NCBI GenBank assembly: GCA_024364735.1
Contig: JAGFNQ010009511.1
Location: 236,651-300,650, forward strand
Direction of reading: 5' to 3'
Length of the DNA stretch: 64,000 bases
DNA from: Boesenbergia rotunda
Lineage: Eukaryota; Streptophyta; Magnoliopsida; Zingiberales; Zingiberaceae
This document shows positions 44,554-54,154 of this stretch, one piece after another (position 1 is the stretch's first letter; each line of letters begins with the position of its first letter). The notes below the pieces were generated by a model, which had not been told where the DNA came from, did not search any database, and worked only from the letters and a program-made list of their open reading frames with translations. Position numbers and translations under genes: made by a program.

Positions 44554-45774
44554 ATGCCTCCCTGGTATGATCTCTTTTATGCATTTAGAATTATTTTCTT
44601 AATTCATTTCTTATAAATGCATGTTTCTTAACTTAGAAAACGCCGAGCGAACCAAGCGAACCCCGGTACCGAACCGAGTCCCGACCCTAGGTTTCCAACT
44701 CTAGAACTTTGTAATAAGTTTGCTCGAACAACCGATAAGCCTATCAAAACTAGCTATCTAAATAGACACTTCTTCACCCAATCTTGTCCTTTAGCCATGA
44801 ATATTATAAACTTTTATCAACTAGACAATCTAGTGTTCTGCACTCATTCAATTAACACATCTTTATGTGCAGAATTCTATAATAACATAGTTCGACAAAA
44901 CGATCTCATGTTTGTCACTACTGTTCAAGGGATACCCTTGTCGATCACCCCTACTTTACTAAATCGATTTCTTGGACTACGACCCTCCCAGTCCACCTTT
45001 TGTTGCTATCCACCTAGGGATCCTCCATTTGATGCTCCCTACTCTCACATTACTCTAGACACTCTCTACTCCTATTTCTATAGGGAAGCTAGACTCCCCG
45101 TAGCTAGACGATTTCAGTCCGTTGACCTTCAGGCCCAGGACTACGCCCTGTACAGAGTCCTGGTCCGCTGCATATTACCACTATCCACTAGGGATGTCGC
45201 GACCATGCGACCTTTTCATGCCTTCCTCCTGTATGCCCTGATCCATGATCTAGACATTGACATTGGCCTTCACATATTCCACGCTATCTTATATGCCTCC
45301 AGTGTCACGACTCAGGGTCGGGTACGCACCCCCTTCTGCCACATCATCACCTCCATCCTTCATCACCACGGTCGTGACATTACCGTAGGTGAAACAACCG
45401 CGATGACCGATTTTGACGAGATAGGGTTTAGGAACTTCTCTTTAGCTGGTATAGAGGTATCAGCCACCGGGGTTTTGACTTGGAGACGACAGCGAGCCGG
45501 AGCTCAGATCGACTCAGACGAGGAGGTTGAAGTGGATGTCGCCGATTTGGCAGCAGAGGCTCGAGCACACATAGACGAGCCTCCTCCACTGACACTCTAC
45601 GAGAGAGTGACACGGCTGGAGACACAGGTCCAGAGCCTCCAAGAGGAAGTGGAGGCAAACCATGCTGAAGATATGGAGACAAATCTAGGCTATTACACTG
45701 ACTATATGAGTGCCCTTAGAGCTGATAGGGAGACCAGAGACGCACAGTATCACGAGATGATGGAGCTGTTCTGA
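44554..45774 (+). pseudogene. D2 ORF2: spliced plant-transposon-protein/env-like gene, nearly intact
   Basis: Exon 1 is 44554-44564 (ATGCCTCCCTG, 11 nt), intron 44565-44636 (GTATGA ... AACTTAG, 72 nt), exon 2 44637-45774. Exon 2 is open throughout in phase 2, upstream of and including the ATG at 44797. The predicted junction, however, gives TGA as codon 4. Either one base in exon 1 mutated, another acceptor is used, or translation starts at 44797 (325 residues). The body matches the B and A copies (AEFYNNIV ... RVLVRCILPLSTRDV ... DLDIDIGLHIFHAI). The C-terminus is acidic then coiled-coil (YERVTRLETQVQSLQEEVEA). No membrane signal is seen. It lies between gag and a 29-nt remnant of pol. Confidence 0.65.
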
Positions 45775-46846
45775 TCCTGGCAGCCAGGCTCTTCTGATCA
45801 TCCTGGTCCCTCCTCCTAGATTTGATTAGCATTGTACCAGTGACTATATGATTGCCCCTACTCAGTAGACTCATGTTTTGACTTGTATGACTGTGCTGAT
45901 TCTCTCTGTTGACTAGCTAACTTATGGAGATAAGTACTTGTTTTTCTCTACTATATGATTGGCAGTTAGGATTATGCTTGGTAGAATAGATTTAGTCTAC
46001 TGTTGGTTTTCTTACACATTTCAAAATCAACTTTTAAAGTAGTCTTTAAAATGCTTTTAAAATCAGCTTTTACTTACTTTTGAAAAGTTTTAAAACTAAA
46101 TTTTTTTACTTAGTTTTATTTTAACAAAAAAACTACCCCCTTCAAAACTAGGGTTTTTTCGCAAATGGACACAGCCTAGGCCCTAACCCTAGAACTGCAT
46201 GCACCTATAGATTTAGAAGCCAGTATCTCACAAGCACCTTAGGGTACTTTTGATTGATAACCTAGAATGGGTTGAGATGCTTAGGTCTTTGCCTTAATTC
46301 AAGATGCTTTAAGTCAGTGCATCTGCAGTAATTGGGGCACTAAATACAACTTACACAGTAATCAAGTTAAGTGTCAAGTTTAGAAAATCTAACTTGAACA
46401 GAACACTTAACTTGACTAACTCTAGCGAAAATTACTGCTTATAGCAGTTAGTAAGTAGCTAATTGGGTTAGACAGGACCCTAAAAGAGAAAATTGAAACT
46501 GATTTGGTTTAATTCATATCCTGAACTGATTCAGTACAGCGAATTATGCAAGTTATTATTTTCTTTTATGCAATTTAATTATCCTGTTTCTGCTATACTT
46601 CTTTGTTTTTGATATATGGCAAAGGGGGAGAGATAGGAAAGGAGAGTTTAAAATTCTTTCTCTAAATCCAAAATTTCAAACTCTATATTCAAAAAGCACT
46701 TAATTCATTTTTCAAAAGTACTAAGGTTTTCTAAGTATTTAAACTTAAGTTTTCAAAGCTTTTCTAGTACTTTAAACATAAGTTTTCAAATCTTCCCTAA
46801 GTACTTAAGTTTTCAAATCTTCCCTAAGTACTTAAGTTTTCAAATC
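45775..46846 (+). other. D2 region after ORF2: pol remnant, right hairpin, tail
   Basis: 45961-45989 is identical to the last 29 nt of D1 pol (57251-57279), including its TAG stop. A CTCAC-type hairpin spans 46223-46280 (homologous to D1 57538-57595). A purine tract AAAGGGGGAGAGA follows near 46621, then AGTACTTAAGTTTTCAAA repeats up to the solo LTR. Confidence 0.7.
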
Positions 46847-48196
46847 TGTTGGATCGTGAAAAACCGATAGAGGGGGGGTGAATATCGAAAATCGTTCTTT
46901 TTCGGAAAACTAAGAGTAAGTGCACAGCGGAGATAAAAATACGAGACACAGCACAAAGACACAGTGGTTTTTACTTGGTTCGGAGCCTGTGTCGACTCCT
47001 ACTCCAAGGCCCACGGTCGTTGACCGTTTACTTTGGGCAATTCTATATTCGCGCAAATAGGTTACAATAATTTCAATTACAAAGAGAGTGCAATAAAATA
47101 ATAATAAAATATTAAGCTCTTCGTTACCGACGTCCGGAGTGTATCGATTCTTTTCGGGGCAGCGGGACGTCGTCGGCTCGAGGTGAGGCGTTTCTGGAGC
47201 AAGGCACGAGCGTAGAAGAGCTTTGAGGCGTTGAGAGAATTGTTGTTAGAAGCCTGGGGTCGAGGGCCCTTTATATAGGGCTAGGGGGCGCCCGGGACGT
47301 CGGGGGTGCCCCCCACGTAGCCTTTGATCCGCACAGATCTCGGTCAGCGTCTATCCTCTGGATCCACTTTGACCGGGGCGCCCGAAGCGCTCGGGGCGCC
47401 CGCATTGACCGGGTCAAAGTTTATCTCCTTGGCTTCAAGGGGTTCTGGTTCGAGGTAAGCGCATAGGGGCGCCCGCAGCGCAGGGGGCGCCCGGGAGCAG
47501 CGGGGGCGCCCGGGAGCACGGGGGCGCCCGACCCAGTATGTATTCGAACCACTATTTTCTTTACCTGTTTTGTATGGCCCTTGGGGGCTCCCGGGACGCT
47601 CCGGGCGCCCTACTCAGCAACTGCCTCTTTCCTTTGAGGCTTTCTGAGCTGCAGACACACGTTCCTTCGGTCCTGCATCCAAAACACAATAACATAATAA
47701 TTTATTAGATTTTATACAGCCTTAGCTGTCTTGGTTCTGACTTTGGTCTCCAAAATGGAGCCCTAGGTCGAACCGACGCCTACTGTTCCCTCGACGGGGA
47801 ACGCGTCCTCACCTACTCCTCTCGGGAGAATTTACCTGATGCCAACCGTTCCTTTGGTTGGACTTTTGCCTGACGGTCCTTTGTCAGGTCTTGGATGCCG
47901 AGCTGCCCTTCGCTTGGTGCCTAGCAGTCCTTTGCTAGGGCTTGGATACTGGCAGTCCTTCGCCAGTTGCCTAGCAGTCCTTTGCTAGGGCTTGGATATT
48001 GGCAGTCCTTCACCAGTTGCCTAGCAGTCCTTCGCTAGGGCTTGGATACTGGCAGTCCTTCGTCAGTTGCCTAGCAGTCCTTCGCTAGGGCTTTGTCTCT
48101 GCACACTTGAGTAACATTAGATAACAAACAATACTTAACTTTGAATCCTTTGCCAATATCAAAACCAGGTTCGATATGGTGCTTCCTGCACCAACA
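46847..48196 (-). mobile_element. Solo LTR of family D, reversed, in the D2 tail
   Basis: Plus-strand ends are TGTTGGATCG and GCACCAACA, flanked by AAATC at 46842-46846 and 48197-48201. Length 1350 bp. GGGCGCCC palindromes are at about 47285-47610, and the reversed hairpin array (CCTAGCAGTCCTTTGCTAGG) at about 47874-48092. Confidence 0.9.
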
Positions 48197-48201
48197 AAAT
48201 C

Positions 48202-48739
48202 CTCCCTAAGTACTTAAGTTTTCAAGCTTCCCTAAGTACTTAAGTTTTCAAATTTTCCTAAAGTGTACTCAAAACTAAAATTTTTCAAATTTTACTAAGT
48301 ACTCAAAACTAAAAATTTTCAAATTTTCCTAAATACTCAAAACTAAAATTTTTTCAAATTTTCCTGAGTACTTAAACTTAAATTTTCAAAACTTTCTTTA
48401 GTACTCAAACTTAAGTTTTCAAAATTCTTCGTAATACATAAACTTATGTTTTCAAATTTATCTAAGTATTTAAACTTAAATTTACTACAAGTATAAATTT
48501 TCCAAAAGTGCACAACCAAAATTATTTCGGAAAATATGTCGTTAAAGTTTAAGTTGAAAATTATTCTAAGTAAAATTAAATCCATCTTTAGACTTAGAAT
48601 ATATTTTCAAAAACCCCACGAACTTTTGAAAAATCTAGGGGGGATTCCTTCCAAGGGGAGGAAACAAAATTTCAGTTTACTTGTTCTGATTAACTTAACT
48701 TTTTGAACCAGAGTTGTCATAAATCAAAAAGGGGGAGAT
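48202..48739 (+). other. D2 tail and polypurine tract
   Basis: Non-coding repeats of AAACTTAAATTTTCAAA type. A CTAGGGGGGATTCC tract (about 48637) and the terminal AAAAAGGGGGAGA (48726-48738) precede the LTR. The last 240 bp are duplicated at 50105-50346. Confidence 0.75.
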
Positions 48740-50104
48740 TGTTGGTGCAGAAAGCACCCAAGTCGAACCTGTGTTTTGATAATGGCAAAAGGGTTCAAAA
48801 GTTAAGGTATAATGTTTATCTAATATGTTACTCAAGTGTGCAGGAAAAGTCCTAGCGAAGGACAGCTAGGCACCTGGCGAAGGAATGCCAGGATACAAAG
48901 CCCTAGCGAAGGACAGCTAGCCACCTGGAGAAGGAATGCCAGGATACAAAGCCCTAGAGAAGGACTGCTAGGAACCTGGCGAAGGAATGAAAGGATACAA
49001 AGACCTAGCGAAGGACTGCTAGGCACCAAGCGAAGGACGGCTTGGTACTGAAGACATGGCGAAGGACAGCTAGGCACCTAGCGAAGGACTGCTGGGCAAA
49101 AGTCTAACCGAAGGAGCCGGTTGGCATCAGGTAAATTCTCCCGAGAGGAGTAGGTGAGGACGCGTTCCCCGTCGAGGGAACAGTAGGCGTCAGTTCGACC
49201 TAGGGCTCCATTTGGGAGACCCAAAGTCAGAACCAAGACAGCTAAGGCTGTATAAACTTAATACTCTATTGCTTTGTACTTGTTTTGGACTAACCCTGGA
49301 TGCAGGACCGAAGGAATGAGTCATTGTAGCTCAGAACGCCTTAAAGGAGAAAGGCAGCAGCTGAGCAGGGCGCCCCCCGTGTTCCGGGCGCCACCAAGGG
49401 AAACACAAAATAGACTAAGCAAAAAGAGTGCTTTGGCAGTTCATGGGCAGGGCGCCCCCGTGCTCCCGGGCCCCCCATGCTCCCGGGCGCCCCCAGTTCA
49501 AAGCTAACGAAGCAGAAGCCAGCGAAGCCAACGGATAAGAGTTGACCCAGTCAACTCGGGCGCCCCCAGCATCCAGGCGCCCCCGTCAAAGCCTGATCCC
49601 GAGTTTGAAGGGATCAGAGCTGACCGAGAGGAACTCGGATCAGCTGACACGTAGGGGGCGCCCCCGACGTTCCGGGCGCCCCCAGGGGTTATAAAAAGGC
49701 CCCCGACCCCAAGGCTTCAAGCAATCAATTCTTCCAACGCATTCACGCTCTTCTACGCTCACGCTCTGCTCCGGAAACCTCCCGACTCGAGATACAAGCG
49801 CCGACGACGTTCCTTTGCTCCGAAAATCCAATCTACAACGGACGTTGGTAACGAAGAGCTTCTTTTAAAGTTTACTGCACTAGTCTTGTAATACTTCTTG
49901 TAAACTATTTTTGCGCACATATAGAATTGTCCGCAGAAAACGATCAACGACCGTGGGCCTTGGAGTAGGAGCCGACCACGACTCTGAACCAAGTAAAAAA
50001 ACTTGGTGTTTGCGTGTGTTTGTGTTAATTTCCGCTGTGCATTCTCTATTTCTTAATCCGAACGTTTTACGATATTCACCGCCCCCCCTCTATCGTTTCT
50101 CTCG
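48740..50104 (+). repeat. D-family LTR (D2 3' LTR, 3' end truncated)
   Basis: Starts TGTTGGTGCAGAAAGC and matches the D2 5' LTR, plus a 38-bp segment at about 49779-49816 that 5' copy lacks. It ends at TTTCTCTCG without the final ATCCAACA and runs straight into a tail copy. The hairpin array is at 48850-49096, and TATAAAAAGG at about 49690. Confidence 0.8.
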
Positions 50105-50346
50105 TTTCCAAAAGTGCACAACCAAAATTATTTCGAGAAATATGTCGTTAAAGTTTAAGTTGAAAATTATTCTAAGTAAAATTAAATCCATCTTTAGACT
50201 TAGAATATATTTTCAAAAACCCCACGAACTTTTGAAAAATCTAGGGGGAGATTCCTTCCAGGAGGAGGAAACAAAATTTCAGTTTACTTGTTCTGATTAA
50301 CTTAACTTTTTGAACCAGAGTTGCCATAAATGAAAAAGGGGGAGAT
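50105..50346 (+). repeat. Duplicate of the D2 tail between two LTRs
   Basis: Near-identical to 48499-48739, ending in a purine tract and the next LTR. The LTR-tail-LTR order is what remains if a tandem D unit lost nearly its whole internal region by deletion. The break is TCTCG|TTTCCAAAAG, with short CCAA similarity to the lost ATCCAACA end. Confidence 0.75.
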
Positions 50347-51587
50347 TGTTGGTGCAGAAAGCACCCAAGTCGAACCTGTGTTTTGATAATGGCAAAAGGG
50401 TTCAAAAGTTAAGGTATAATGTTTATCTAATATGTTACTCAAGTGTGCAGGAAAAGTGCTAGCGAAGGATAGCTAGGCACCAAGCGAAAGAATGTCAGGA
50501 TACAAAGCCCTAGCGAAGGACAGCTAGGCACCTGGCGAAGGAATGCCAGGATACAAAGCCCTAGCGAAGGAATGCTAGGCACCTGGCGAAGGAATGCCAG
50601 GATACAAAAACCTAGCGAAGGACTACTAGGCACCAGGCGAAGGACGGCTTGGTACTGAAGACCTGGCGAAGGACAGCTAGGCACCTAGCGAAGGACTGCT
50701 GGGCAAAAGTCTAACCGGAGGAGCCGGTTGACATCAGGTAAATTCTCCCGAGAGGAGTAGGTGAGGACGCGTTCCCCGTCGAGCAAACAGTAGGCGTCGG
50801 TTTGACCTAGGGTTCCATTTTGGAGACCCAAATCAGAACCAAGACAGCTACGGCTGTAAGACTCACTGACATGCTTTCTTTGTTTTGTTTGGTACTAACC
50901 CTGGATGCAGGACCGAAGGAACGAGTTTCTGCAGCTCACTGGGGAGGGCGCCCCCGTGCTCCTGGGCGCCCCGGATGTCTTGGGCGCCCTGGGTCCAAGC
51001 CAACGAAACAGATAGAGGTTAAGCCACCGAGAAGCCAGCTGACCGAGTCAACCAGGGCGCCCCCACAGTCAACTCTCAGCCCTATTCAAGTGGGATAAGG
51101 GCTGACCGAAACTTGTCCGGATCGACTGACACGTGGCGGGCACCCCAACGTTCAGGGGGCCCCAGGAGGCTATAAATAGCCCCTCGACCCCAAGGCTTCA
51201 CACAACAACTTTCTAACGCCAATACACTCTTCTACTCAAGCGCTCTGCTCCCGAAACCTTCCAACTCGAGATTGAAGCACCGGACGACGACCCTCTGCTC
51301 AGAAGTACAATCTACAACGGGCGTCGGTAACAAAAGAGCTTAAGTTTTAATTTACTGTACTACAACTATAATCATTCTGTAAACTTTTTGCGCACATATA
51401 GAATTGCCCCCAGCAAACGGTCAATGACCGTGGGCCTTGGAGCAGGAGCCAACCGCGACTCCGAACCAAGTAAAACCGCTTGTGTCCTTCGTTGTGTTTT
51501 AATTTTCCGCTGCCTATTCTCTTAGTTTTATCCGAAAAATGATTTACGATATTCACCCCTCCTCTATCGTATTCTCTCAATCCAACA
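50347..51587 (+). repeat. Chimeric D LTR (D2-type start, D1-type end)
   Basis: The first roughly 370 bp follow the D2 pattern (GCAGAAAGCACC, array 50457-50702). From about 50805 (GGTTCCATTTTGGAG) onward it follows the D1 pattern, including GACTCACTGACATGC, TATAAATAGC at 51171-51180 and GGCTTCACACAACAAC. It ends ATCCAACA before the primer site and now serves as D1's functional 5' LTR. Confidence 0.8.
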
Positions 51588-51589
51588 AG

Positions 51590-51600
51590 TGGTATCAGAG
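51590..51600 (+). other. Primer-binding site of D1
   Basis: TGGTATCAGAG, two bases after the chimeric LTR. Confidence 0.9.
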
Positions 51601-51796
51601 CGGGGAAGCTTAAATTTGGTGCAACCACCTATTTGAGAGTTTTTTTCGGATTTCTTTTAAATTTTTTTTCGAATTTTCATCGTTAATCGAGGTTGGTGCA
51701 ACACCCCTCGATAAATATTTTTTTTACTTCCTGTACTACTAATCCAAGACCAAGTCTTGGAATATTTCTTTCCTTTTTACTCTTATTTTCATATAA

Positions 51797-53448
51797 ATGA
51801 CCATGCAAGAAGGATTCAGCACAGCTAGACCACCACTTTTCAGTGGGGAAGACTTCTCCTACTGGAAAAGTCGGATGGAGGTCCACCTGAATACTCAGGT
51901 GGACATGTGGATAATCATCCAGTCTGGACTGGAGATTCCAAAGAATGCTGAAGGAGTGCCACAGTCTTACGCTGAGTGGGACACCGCTCTGAAAAGAAAA
52001 ATCGAAGCTGATGCAAAAGCGACCCAAACACTCCAATACGGCCTAACCAAAGAGGAGCTGAACCGGGTGGGTCCATTCAACAGCGCCAAAGAACTCTGGG
52101 GTAAGCTGATCGAACTACACAAAGGAACCTCCGACACTCGAATCAGCAAGAGGGACCTTCTCCTGAACAAGCTGTACACCATCAAGATGAACGACAACGA
52201 AACAGCAGCCCAGCTCCACGCCAGAATTCAGGAACTGATGAACAGTCTACACACCATCAGTCACAAGGTAGAAAACCGTGACCTAATAAGGTACGCCCTT
52301 AACGCTTTCCCAAGAAACACCTTGTGGGCATCTATGGTAGATGCGTACAAAGTTTCAAGGGATCTTTCAAAAATTAAGTTAGATGAACTATTTTCTGAAT
52401 TAGAATTGCATGAGCAGACTAACTGCAATCTGGCCGAGAAAGACATTGCCTTTGTTGCAGGTAAAGCTGGAAAGACAACCAAGAAGAAGCCTCAACCTGC
52501 ACCCGAGTCTGATTCAGATTCAGACTCAGAAGAGAGCGAGGGAAATCGGCCTAAGTTGGTTCGGCTAGCCCAGGACTACTACAAAGAGCTAAAAAACCAG
52601 ACCAACAGAAGAAAAGCCAGCCGAAAAAAGGAAGAACAAGCTGAACCCTCAAATGAAAAGAACAAACCCAACGTGACATGTTACGAGTGCAAGAAGAAGG
52701 GCCACTACAAGACTGAATGCCCCAACCTGAAGGAAACAAAGAAGACAAGAAAGAAGAAGGCACTTCAGGCAACGTGGGACGAGTCCTCCTCCGGAGAAGA
52801 AGAAGAGGTCCCACAGTCGAACCTACTTGCACTAACCGCCTCAGAAAAAGTCGAGACCGAATCAGAATCAGAACAGGACGACGGCAGACTGACATTTTCA
52901 GAAGACGGCGAAATCAAGGTAAGTGGTTTTACTAGAAGTCAGTTAAACGAGTTAATTTCTTATCTTTCTCGAGATTTGGCGAAAGCTAAACTCCGAGTCG
53001 AATCTCTCTGACAGGAAGTAAAACTCCTAAAAGAGGAAGCTGACTCTAGACCCTTAACTGAGAAGGTTCAAGAAGGAACCTCTACTCAAGTTGAAAAACT
53101 TGAGAAAGAGAACTCCTCCCTGAAAACTCAGGTTAAGGATCTTAGAGCGGCTTTAGAACGATTCACTTCTGTTTCCAAGGGTCTTGACATGATTCTTGAA
53201 AACAGAAGTTGGTTCTAAATCGATCCGGACTAGGTTATAGAACCAAATCTAGACAAAGATCCTACTATGCTGTACTGAACCAGTCCAGACCTAAAGTTCA
53301 GGCATGGGTACCCAAACTGTGCCTGAACAAACAAACTGGATCAAATCAGTATTGGATCCCCAAGGACAAGATTCACATCTTGCCGAACCATTATCGAGGC
53401 TTTAGTCCAGTGGGAGCCAAATTAAAAACAATATTTATAGTTAGATAA
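51797..53448 (+). pseudogene. D1 gag, nearly complete
   Basis: The ATG at 51797 opens MTMQEGFSTARPPLFSGEDF. The capsid domain covers residues 1-230 (IQSGLEIPKNAEG, VGPFNSAKELWGKLIELHKG, RDLIRYALNAFPRNTLWASM). A Ser/Asp-rich linker and one CX2CX4HX4C knuckle (CYECKKKGHYKTEC, about 52680) follow, then an acidic region. The frame is open for 404 residues until TGA at 53009, where D2 has CGA (Arg). A one-base loss in an A-run near 53202 shifts the last part, which carries the coiled coil, RSGLGY and KDKIHILPNHY, to the stop at 53446-53448. Only two lesions separate it from an open frame. Confidence 0.85.
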
Positions 53449-54154
53449 ATTTCAATTCTTGTTTTCAAATTGCATGATTGCTTGTTTATTTAATTTCTAC
53501 AATTTACCATGCTTAGACTTAGGGCTGGTTAGTTTAAGGACAGAACCAACTTAACTGAAATTTGAACAACATAGTATTGGGTGGCGGTGAGATGATAGTA
53601 CGTTAGGGAAACCTCTTCTAATAAGGTCAAGTATACTCTACTTGGTCTCTTTAGATTGGTGAAACTAGCCGAAGCTACCGATCCAAGACCCAAACTAGTT
53701 AGACCAGAATTTTTCAAAAAATAATTTTGAAAATGAAATTTCATTAAAAGGTTTTGTCTAGAAAAGGGTTGATGATCCAATAAGGTTACGGCCAAAGAAG
53801 GCCTAGTGCCTCGCCAAGACCTGGAAGCTAATTTTTTGAAATTCAAATTCAAATTATTCTTTGTCAAATTCGAATCTAACACAAATTTTCAGTTAATTGT
53901 AGATTCAAACATTTTTTTTAAATAAACTCAAGATCAACTGTTTTCAAAATTAATTTAAGTTTTTCAAAATAAATCGTGAGTTTTCAAAATAATTCTATCT
54001 ATTAAAATCTGTCTCACAAAACCTATAAGGTTAATGTGATTGATAACCCTAGATTTGGGTGAGACAGACTAGGCTGTGAAAATCAATTTAGGCTATTCCT
54101 GATTCTAATTGGATCCAAATCAACAAAACTCTTTATGTGTAGGAACATAAAGAT
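53449..54154 (+). other. D1 gag-pol spacer with conserved block and left hairpin
   Basis: About 700 non-coding bases where B has almost none. 53575-53830 is the block shared with D2 and G. 54009-54067 is the CTGTCTCAC ... GTGAGACAG hairpin. The spacer ends CTTTATGTGTAG just before pol coding, which has an acceptor-like look, but no convincing donor was identified. Confidence 0.6.

Larger units (their letters stand above)
37606..50104 (+). mobile_element. Element D2: D-family element with gag and ORF2 in place of pol
   Basis: 5' LTR 37606-38908, primer site, gag (39146-43323, broken), conserved spacer, hairpin, promoter-like block, ORF2 (44554-45774), 29 nt of pol 3' end (45961-45989), tail, 3' LTR 48740-50104. 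Net of the two solo LTRs it is about 8.6 kb. It was inserted in D1's 5' LTR at AAGGC. The expected right-hand AAGGC junction has been lost by later recombination. Confidence 0.75.

Noticed and set aside
53449..54150. D1 gag-pol spacer as an intron that would join gag to pol
   Set aside because: The acceptor-like GTGTAG before pol is plausible, but I found no convincing donor near the gag stop, and B achieves gag-pol without such a spacer.
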